Positions 19,261 to 28,208 of a stretch of 64,000 nt of DNA are shown here, piece after piece (position 1 is the first letter of the stretch; each line of letters opens with the position of its first letter). The stretch lies in the NCBI RefSeq assembly GCF_041381155.1, contig NC_091135.1:49248086-49312085 (forward strand), given 5' to 3'. The stretch is from Argopecten irradians (taxonomy: Eukaryota; Mollusca; Bivalvia; Pectinida; Pectinidae). Position numbers and translations under genes: made by a program. The notes under the pieces were generated by a model, which saw only the letters and a list, made by a program, of their open reading frames with translations, did not search any database and was not told the DNA's origin.

Positions 19261-20069
19261 CTCAATAAAGGATTATTCTTACCCAGAACGTCTACATTAT
19301 CTGGGACTTTCGTCACTTCAATACAGACCGCTAATTCTGGCCAGAAAATATCCTCGTGCGGGAGTGGAAATATGGAAACCGATTCAATGATTCATCGCGA
19401 CCTAATCAATCATCATGTATATCATTTACATATTCACCTCAATATGCTGGAACATTCGTGGTATTATGTACAGTAATCCATTGCTATCTTAATTTCTGAA
19501 AGAGACTGACATTGTTGTTATGTCAGAGCTCTATCGGGTCAAATGAATTTTTTACAAAGTATAGACTCGAACTTCAAAACTTTCGGTTTATGTGATAGCA
19601 AGATTCCTTTAGAACTTTGAAAACAGACATTGTGATCGAGGGTTCGGCGGTCTTTTTCTTCTTCTTCTTCATAATGACCATCTTCTACAGGATGAAGATT
19701 ATGTCTTTGTTTGTTTGTTTGTTTGATAAATTAACGTCCTTTTAACAGCTATGGTCATGTAAGGACGGCCTCCAATGTATGCGGTGTGTTGCGTGTATGT
19801 TGTGCGAGGTGCGTATTTAGGGGGACTGCGGTATATTCATGTTTGCTGAGCGTTAAGCAGGAGCAGAAACTACCACTTTTATAGACTTTGGTGTGTCTCG
19901 GCCAGGGGACAGAACTCAGAGCCTTCCTCACAGGGGCGAACGCTCAACGCAAGGCCAAAGGTGAGGCGGTTCCAAGGAAGGCATTAGCAGACCTGTTTAC
20001 CCTATTTTTTGTAAATGAGGAATTTAAGTGTAGTTTATGGTTGAAAAGTGTAGTCTGTACATGCTGGCG

Positions 20070-20165
20070 CAGCCAGCATCCGACCCACGAAGTGGGGAGG
20101 CGGGGGAGGGGGCGACAGAGCCCCCTCCCGCAAGGGGGGTACGGGGGGGGGGGGTCTCCCCCGGA
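20070..20165. other. G+C-rich island inside the hAT element
   Basis: This stretch of under 100 bp is made of G and C runs ('ggaggcgggggagggggcg', 'ccccctcccgcaagggggg', then a run of G) in an otherwise AT-rich element. It can form a strong hairpin and G-quadruplexes. Its role is unknown; it is close to the left terminus. Confidence 0.7.
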
Positions 20166-20359
20166 AAAATTTGAAATCGTAGATGCTCTGAGAGCAATTC
20201 TAGCACATTCTGATATCTTTGAAAGTGATAATATGAAATGAATATTTGGTACAATTTCTGGTATTTCATATGTCTTTATTTAACCATCAAACTTGACTAG
20301 AAAGTAAAAAAACGCACAAGTAATTGAATTGACAAAAGTAACCACTGGTCATCACTCTT

Positions 20360-23300
20360 TCAGTGATCTGTAATAGAACCTTTAATATGGTCCAGTTCTT
20401 TGTTTGTGTAATCATGGGGTGATCCTGATGATTTTATAATAAGGAGGCTTTCTAGAGTGCTGTCTCCAAGAGATGCACGTTGTTCAGTCCTGTTTTTGCG
20501 AACACAAGAGAAGACTCTTTCACAATGTGCACTGCTGTGTGGTATCGTCAGAATTCCACACATTACAACAGAGAGTTCCATGAACAAAGGTTTCCCTTCC
20601 TCATCCAGCATTTTCCCAATGTTGGACCAAACCAAATCCATCCTTGTCAGACCATCAGAACAACTGCTGACATTTGTACATTGATACAATGTGAATTGCT
20701 CAAGAAGTTTGTCTTTTGTTGTTGTCGGAGGAAAGATGCATGGGTATCTTTCAACGAAGAAACAAAGATCGGATGACTTGGAAGCTGTCTGTAAGTTCAC
20801 ATCCGCTACCTGTGCAGCTGACAAGACAGGATCATTCAATGGTAGCTTGCTGCATATGTAGTCGCAAACTTCACGAAAGTATTGAATAACATTTTTATAA
20901 AATTCCTCAACCTTTCGTGTGCGAAGATAATTCACTTCAGCATTCTCTATGAACTTCCTGGCTTCCTCTCCAATCACAAGCGACTTGTTGACTTTGATGT
21001 TGCAGTGCTGCTTATACTGAACCTTGTCGACAGCTACACCAAGCATAGCAGCAGGCTTTACAAACCTTGTCATAATGTTCCTCAGTAGTTTTTGTAGAGA
21101 GCGCTGCAACAAGTGAATCTTAGGCTCATCCGACTGCAGATTCAACAGAATGTCATCATAGACATGGATTGTGTACTGAAGAAAGAGGATGTACAGGCGA
21201 TTGGTAGGGGACCTAACAAAGGAATAAATGGCCTCAATTTTCTGTTCTGCATACCCTGGCACAGATGATTCTTCTGATTTATTTGTTACTTTGGATTTGG
21301 TTACTGCTTTCTTTGATTTTGCCAAATCTAGTGCATCCTTCTGTTGTTTAAAGAAGTCCTTTAAAGCATCCCAGTTCAGCAGCATCCTGTCGATACATCT
21401 ACAACACATCAAGAGTAAATCAGGCGATAAATATTTATCTTTGAAAACTCGCTCAGATGATTTAAAATTGAAAAAAATCAATTTTTAAATAAGGGCATGT
21501 TTTAACATATTTATTTTACAATGCATTCATGTTAGAAATAAAAACTGATCTTGTAAATATAATACAAGAAAATATTTTATATATCTTATTTTTATTTACC
21601 TTGAAATACTGAGCCATCTTGTACACACATGCTTAAGCATTTTCTTCTGTTCTAAGTCATAAAGTGCTTGCGTTCCCTTGAAGGCTGAACGGCGTTTGTC
21701 ACTTTTGTGGAAAAAGTAATATATATCTACAAGGATATCATCCTCGGGAGGGAGAGCTGCTGCAGTTGCTTTCTTGGCTGCAATGTGTACCAAATGTAGG
21801 GTGCATCCTGCCAAAAATATGTGTGGCTGTTGTTGTTTAACAAATGCAAAGACTCCCTTCTTGTGGCCTGTCATGACACTTGCATTGTCACAGCCAAAAG
21901 CTATACACTGTGACCATGGAATGCCCCTCTCCTGTAAGACGCTGTTCATCATGTCAAATATGGCCTCTCCTTAAAATCAAACAAATTTGGATTACAAAAT
22001 TATTTTGATTGTTAGTCCAGAAAATCATTGTTAGAGAAGTTTCTATACACAAATGATCCACAGATCCAAACAATTTTAATCTTCATTAATCATCCAAACT
22101 TGGCTAGTATTTATAAGTAAATCTATGTCAAATTATCTAAATTAAAAAAATAAAGATTACAAAAAAATAATGATTGAAATCGAAGTAACTGAAATAAATA
22201 GGTACCTGTTGCTGAACCTCCACAAATTGGTATTGATAACAATTCCGAATTCACAGTTCCAGTCATGGTATCCAATGTTCTGATAACTAATGGATACTGT
22301 TTGCTTTTTTCATCACTGGACCCATCTGTAGATATTGTAAATGGGCGGACTTTCATTCTGTCTGCTAAGGATCCTTGTTTAAGGGTAGCAATTTCCTTAA
22401 TCATGACTGTTATCTTATTGCGGGAACATCTGATGTCTGTAACAGATTTTTTTCAATTGGTAATTATATATAATTATAAATTACTATTCAGACTATAAAA
22501 TTGAATGTTCACTCCATTGGTATAAATTTTCCAATGAAAACAATCTTACACAATAGCATTCTATACAATTGAAATATTGATCTAATACTGTAGAAACAAT
22601 TTTAATTCTATCCATTCTTCTAAACAATCTTAGAAAGCATAAAATCATGCCTGCATGGCAATATTTTTAAATTTGTTTTGGTTGAAGTATCTTACAGCGA
22701 TTATCTCCCTTTGATCAGCCATTTGTGTTACTGTTACCGAGATCTATACGTTTCAATGTATGTAATTGTTTTATATCTTTTTATTCGGAGAATTTGCTGA
22801 ATGGAAATTACATATGAATAGTTTCTTCATGTATTATCCTTGGGTTTGAAAGCGATCATTCAAGAAAATAACAACTACCTTATTCATCACAGTTACTGTT
22901 AATGTGTTATTTGTCGACACGTGAACTGCCTGAGCTCTCGTAATTATTTACAGGCAATGTCTGCATTTAAAACAACTTTCATCAAAAATATGTAATAAGA
23001 TAAAACTGACACCTACCTGCAGCTATCTTTGAGTCCGGAAACATCGTGCGGAATGTCTTAGGAAGCGTGTCAGCAACACTAAGGGCATGTTCTGATTAGC
23101 GATAAGTTCGCACATTTTCAATTCTGCTCTCGTTACATTCCGAGTCCGCTCTTCTTCAGCAGTCGATTTAGTAGAATTAGAATTGAAGAATGTTGTCATC
23201 GAAACATTTTTTGATTGGAGCAAATATAACTCCTTTTGGAGTTTTGTTTCCACGTGCCGTTTGCAGTCAAAACTGCCACCGTGCTTGCACGAAAAGTCAG

Positions 23301-23379
23301 TCCCACACACCATGCAATGGACGAACGTGTCCCCTTTCCGCGAGGGCTGTAGACATTTCCAATTTTCAGAGTAAGACAA
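20360..23379 (-). pseudogene. hAT-like transposase, four exons, frameshifted
   Basis: Exon 1 (about 23017-23379) has a BED-type finger (HCMVCGTDF, then H..H) and ends in frame only after a one-base shift. Exon 2 (22206-22436) has FTISTDGSSD with a catalytic Asp. Exon 3 (21600-21969) has FGCDNASVMTG with a second Asp, then LAGCTLHLVH and CTRWLS. Exon 4 (20360-21398) runs from CIDRMLLNWDAL to the C-terminal SSAHCERVFSCV dimerisation motif. In exon 1, after NQNMP, the conserved run expected next is found in another frame (near 23080-23086), so a base appears lost. The copy is probably inactive unless that is an assembly error. It is related to animal hAT/ZBED-type proteins. Confidence 0.8.
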
Positions 23380-23922
23380 CTTGTATCACTGGGTTGCTGT
23401 CTTCTTGTTTGGCGATGGTGAATCACCCCGCTGACGTTTTCTTTTAAACACTGTCTGCTTACAATGGCGGGATATAAATTATTAGGAACCCATCGGAAAG
23501 TTACCATCTCAATAGTTATCCATTCGGAACCCATTTGGCATTTTCTGCATGAAGACCAGGTCATTTCGACGCTTGAAATACATGGGGAATTTTGACAAGC
23601 GTTTCTATGAATACGTTGTTTACACATTTTATTGAGAAGCGAAGCGATTGAAAACAACAACGAAACAAAGAACATGTTTTATTGAATATCTAAGAGGAAA
23701 GCGTAGGAACTTTTCTACAAATCGTAGAGCGTAATTTAACTATTAAAATCGTAGAAACTACGCCAAAATCGTAGATGTAAACAGGTCTGCATTAGGAAAG
23801 ATAAAGTCAGTTAGGAAGAAAAGAAAATATAAAATCCTTAATTTAGTCGCCTTTTACGATCATGCAATAGGGGCAGCAGGTACAATTCTAACCCCCTACC
23901 TGCAGGGAATAAAAAGAGTACT

Positions 23923-23994
23923 CTACCCGGCGGGGAAATGAACCCCGGTCTCCCGCGTGACAGGCGGGGATACTTACCACTATACTACCGAGGA
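23923..23994 (-). tRNA. tRNA-Asp (GTC), probably a degenerate copy
   Basis: The minus strand starts TCCTCGGTAGTATAGTGGT, has the anticodon arm CCCCGCCTGTCACGCGGGG-like with anticodon GTC, and ends with T-arm GGGGTTCATTTCCCCG and acceptor CCGGGTAG. It is close to the canonical eukaryotic tRNA-Asp. The B box is altered (TTCATTT instead of TTCGATT) and the acceptor stem has one mismatch and a wobble pair, so it may be a pseudogene. It sits exactly between a SINE-like end and a LINE 3' end. Confidence 0.75.
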
Positions 23995-24873
23995 GTCATA
24001 TGGTGGTGTGCTAAGGATTGAGTTGAGACAAAAAAAAAAGGGTGAACTTTCAAGTTTGGTGATTTTACAAATATCTGGAGGTAAATTGTTCCAATCTGAT
24101 ATGGTTCGTGGGAAAAAATGATTCTTTTCTGACTTAGGTTTTACATGAAGTAACCTGGAAGGCGTGTGCGTGGGAGTTTCTGGTGAAACGAGTAGGAGCT
24201 ACAAGTGTTTCCTTGGATATGGCGATTTGATCATGCACGATCTTGAAGAGAGCAGAGGCGCATATCCTTGCGTCGCTTCTTTAAGGCTTGCCAACCCAGA
24301 CTGCTAAGCATCGAGCTGACTGATGTTCCTGATTCTGTTGATGACGAAGCGGGCTGCCCTATTTGTTGGACCATCTCTATCCGATGTAAGTCAGTCTTTG
24401 TGTATGGGTCCCAAGCACTACAGTCATATTCTAAAGATGGTCTTATTAGAGCCTTGTAGGCATTTTCTTTCAAAGATGTTGAGCCTATTTTTGAATTTCT
24501 TCTAAGGAAGCCCAGTGTGGAATTGGCTTTATTAGGTTTCTCGAATGTGAGTGTCCCATTTTAGATTTGCTTGGATATTTAGACCAAGATATTTGGCCTC
24601 ATCCACAAGTTGGATTGATTGTCCACGTAGAGTATAGATGTTCTTAATGTGAGATTTATTTTTAGTAAGTGACATGACATTACACTTATTTGGATTAAAG
24701 GACATTTTCTAGTTTGATTCCCACTCGGCTAAACAGTCACGATCTTTCTGTAGTTTAGCACTGCACTGTTACTATGAGATGTTACTGCCAGATAGGCGAT
24801 AGTGTCATCCGCAAATAGACAAACTGTGGCATCTAAGCCTATTGGTATGTCATTTATATAGAATAAGAACAGT
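23995..24873 (-). pseudogene. 5'-truncated non-LTR retrotransposon (reverse transcriptase C-terminal part)
   Basis: The minus strand reads FYINDIPIGLDATVCLFADD (RT active-site FADD), then FNPNKCNV, KYLGLNI and AYKALIRPSLEYDCSAWDPY, and on to SLGWQALKKRRKDMRL. That is the usual order of the RT thumb and C-terminal region in jockey/CR1-like LINEs. Several frameshifts and stops follow, for example after HDQIAISKETLVAPTRF near 24150. The 5' part is cut off at 24873, where a SINE-like copy begins. Confidence 0.75.
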
Positions 24874-25266
24874 TAGTGTTGCGTCTTCTTGTATAATGGA
24901 ACTGTTACCCTTTTTATAGTGCTATATCACTGAAGCATGCCGCCGAAGACACCAAGCAACACACCCCACCCGGTCACATTATACTGACAACGGGCGAACC
25001 AGTCGTCCCACTCCATGTATGCTGAGCGCGTAGCAGGAGCAGAAACTTTCACTTTTACAGACTTTGGTGTTTCTCGGTTAGGGGACAGAACCCATAGCCT
25101 TCCTCACAGGGGCGAACACTCAACTCAAGTGATGCGGTGCCAAGGGAGGCATTAGGAATGATAAAGTCAGTTAGGAAGAAAGAAAAGATAAGATCCTTAA
25201 TTTAGTCGCCTTTTACGATCATGCAATAGGGGCAGTAGCTACAATTCTAACGCCCTACCTTCAGGG
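24874..25266 (-). repeat. SINE-like repeat lacking its tail
   Basis: It keeps blocks from 'gttgcgtcttcttgtataatgg' to 'cgccctaccttcaggg', matching 18731-19260 over about 390 bp. The AAAC-tail end is missing where it meets the LINE fragment. Confidence 0.75.
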
Positions 25267-25811
25267 CCACAAAAACTTTTAGACCTGTAGTGATCTACTC
25301 TGTTGTAAGAAAAACTATATATATACATGCTTGTATCAGTAGATGGATTCTGAAATCCTTATACAATGGAAAAACTGCATAGCAATATACTCATCAAAGG
25401 AATAAGGATTACAAAATGATTACGCCTCCCTTGACAGCGCGTTTGGTTTTGCCTGCCATTACGTGATACGCGATTGCCCTTGTGTGGAAGGATTTGGCTT
25501 ATATTTCTTCGCCGAGACTAAGGGGTAAGATTTTTACGTTGTAAAACACGAGACTGTGCCGACCGCTTAAGAATCCTGGGGTTGTCATTTTCTGTCTCAC
25601 CCCAAAGAGAGTAAATAGTTCTTTTTTTCTTACTTATGCGTCACGTGGTGCCTGTAACAGTGATGTATCAACAATGCAAGCAATGATGACGTGACTAAAA
25701 TAAATTCTCGTCATGCTAGTGTTACCATGATGTGATACAATTGTTGAGAATGTGCAAAGATATGCAGCTTGAGATAACAAATCCTCACGTCTGTAAAACT
25801 TCGAGATTCTT
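25267..25811. other. Intergenic stretch, nothing recognised
   Basis: No coding pattern or repeat was recognised. It lies between a SINE-like copy and a small inverted pair of SINE tails. Confidence 0.4.
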
Positions 25812-25952
25812 TGGTTTGGCTTGTTATTATATTTACGTCCTATTATATTACTATCCTTAGGGTCATGTAAGACGCAACACACCACATACATGGGAGGTCG
25901 TCCTTACATGAACTTGGCTGTAAATAGGACGTTAATGTAATCAAACAAACCA
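25812..25952. repeat. Two SINE-like tail fragments in inverted arrangement
   Basis: 'atttacgtcctattatatta' with 'agggtcatgtaag' (minus) meets 'catgggaggtcgtccttacatg' with 'aataggacgttaatg' and CAAACAAAC (plus). Together they can form a short hairpin. Confidence 0.55.
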
Positions 25953-26109
25953 ACTTTGACATTGTATATTTTTTTTAAAAAGTTTTGATTATTTTTATTG
26001 CTGTTTCTCAGACATAGTTAGGCGTTTAAGCAAATTAAGACTTTACACAGATCCCTGCAGTTGTAAAATTTTACTGATAACATTTTAATTTAAAGTGCTG
26101 TTACTTATC

Positions 26110-26333
26110 CTATGAAAATTGTTTTGAGTTCTTGACAAATGTCACTTTGACTGTGGGCTTTTTCTTGTAATTTCCATCTTGTAGCTTTGCTATGACAAAT
26201 ATGTACATGAAAAGGAGTCCGAATGGTATAGCGGCAATACCGCCGAATAGGGACAATCCGAACGCCCAGCTTAACGACCCTCCTACAGAGTTGTCTGACG
26301 ACAGCAAGATGGCTCCCAATACTGTGGAAAAAC
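26110..26333 (-). CDS. Claudin-like gene, terminal exon, distal copy
   Basis: It has the same exon structure and phase as the proximal copy, with KLQDGNYKKKP in the tail. It keeps its own downstream sequence as 3' UTR, so it may be the ancestral exon. Whether transcripts splice to this exon or to the proximal copy cannot be told from DNA. Confidence 0.75.
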
Positions 26334-28177
26334 CTGTAAAAAAAATTAATATTAGAGAGATGTTAAATCATGATAAATAACAAATATGTAAATTAACACT
26401 ACAATATTTATTATATCACGATACTGTAAATTGATAACACTATACCGCAGTCTCCCAAAACATGCACCTCGCACAACATACACGCAACACGCTGCATACA
26501 TAGGAGGCCGTCCTTACATGACCATAGCTGTTAATAGGACGTTAATTAATCAAACAAACAAACTATTGTGGCTTACTTAAAATCCATGCGCTTTGACAAT
26601 CAGCGTTACAAAGATTTGGATATTATATTTATGATGAGCGAAAAGATAATTTCAAAGACTCTATTATTGCTGCTTAACGTTCGAAAACATGACTTTATTG
26701 ACAGAGGTGTCGTAATGTGGAAATATCGTTTATATATACCTTATTAGACTGTATTTATATTACTGTTTATTAAATGAAGCTGTAAGTTTTGAGCCATATA
26801 GTTAAAAGAAAACACATTAGTGTCGACATATCAAGGTATGTGTGTATGATAAATAGGGCCGAATTTCATTTTGTCACGTTCGGAACTCGAGTTGCCTCCC
26901 TTCTTCTAAACTATTACCTCGATTTTTATAAAGAATCGAAGGTTGCTGCACAAATATGGTGGAGATATGTCTTAAATCTCCTTTTCAAAAAAAACCCCCA
27001 TGTTTCTTTCTATTTCATAAATTAATTGGCAAGAGACCCAATGTGCTTGCCACACGACACGTACACCCCCAAGAAGGATGGGCTTGCAATACTATGGTTT
27101 AACAATTGAAGCATAATGTGAGTGAGACGACTTGTTAACCCGTTGTCAGTGTGCTTAGGATATTTTGAAGAACGCTTCATTGAAATAGTACTTTAAAAAG
27201 AACACATGGTTCCGCTATAGCAAAGAGACACAACACCATCTCCCAAAACATGCCGTCCTTAATGGCCCTGGCTGTTAATAGGACGTTTATCTCATCAAAT
27301 AGTATATTTTGATACATGCATACATGTATTGTGTTTTAAATTTCTATTGTTGGAATGCATGCAATCGTGATTTTATCTCTATCTTCAATATCATGATATT
27401 CCTATCTACTGAATAGTTGGAGATATAATGATACGATCGTCCTTGGAAACCAGAGAAAGCTCGAACCACGTGCATATATTGATTGATTGATTGATTGATA
27501 GGGCTTAACGTCCTTGTTCCGGTAATAACCGAGCCTGGGGCACTATGTGGGGAGGGGATTTGATGGGGATATTAGGGAGGCAATTTCGCACTTTACTGTA
27601 TATAATAAAGGTTCTAAATTGTTTGGGCCAGACACACTAACACTGCGCCTTACACTAATTAAGATTAATGAATAAATAAAAACAATTATAATAATAATAA
27701 ATAAAAAGATAAATAACCTTATAATTTTGGAATGCCTATGAAAATTGTTTTGAGTTCTTGACAAATGTCACTTTGACTGTGGGCTTTTTCTTGTAATTTC
27801 CACCTTGTAGCTTTGCTATGACAAATATGTACATGAAAAGGAGTCCGAATGGTATAGCGGCAATACCGCCGAATAGGGACAATCCGAACGCCCAGCTTAA
27901 CGACCCTCCTACAGAGTTGTCTGACGACAGCAAGATGGCTCCCAATACTGTGGAAAAACCTGTAAAAAAAATTAATATTAGAGAGATGTTAAATCATGAT
28001 AAATAACAAATATGTAAATTAACACTACAATATTTATTAAATTTCTATTGTTGGAATGCATGCAATCGTGATTTTATCTCTATCTTCAATATCATGATAT
28101 TCCTATCTACTGAATAGTTGGAGATATAATGATACGATCGTCCTTGGAAACCAGAGAAAGCTCGAACCACGTGCATA

Positions 28178-28208
<31 letters not shown>

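Larger units (their letters stand above)
19988..23789 (-). mobile_element. hAT-like DNA transposon with 13-bp TIRs and 6-bp TSD
   Basis: The element starts CAGACCTGTTTAC (19988-20000) and ends GTAAACAGGTCTG (23777-23789), perfect inverted repeats. It is flanked by CATTAG on both sides (19982-19987 and 23790-23795), and the uninterrupted sequence exists in sister repeats. Three 'aaatcgtag' motifs lie near the right end (about 23720-23775) and one near the left (about 20173), probably subterminal transposase-binding repeats. Inside is a minus-strand transposase with BED finger, RNase H-like domain and hAT dimerisation region. A 6-bp duplication is unlike classic hAT (8 bp) but is reported for some hAT subgroups. 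Confidence 0.88.
19706..23908 (-). repeat. SINE-like repeat split by the hAT-like transposon
   Basis: The 3' part lies at 19706-19987 and the 5' part at 23796-23908. Compared with 18731-19260 it lacks a block between 'gtatattcatg' and 'tttgctgagcg'. The transposon at 19988-23789 interrupts it at CATTAG, which appears on both sides. The repeat is therefore older than the transposon. Confidence 0.8.

Noticed and set aside
27480-27505. (GATT)n run as a telomere-like or regulatory motif
   Set aside because: It is a plain microsatellite inside a duplicated block, with different lengths in the two copies.
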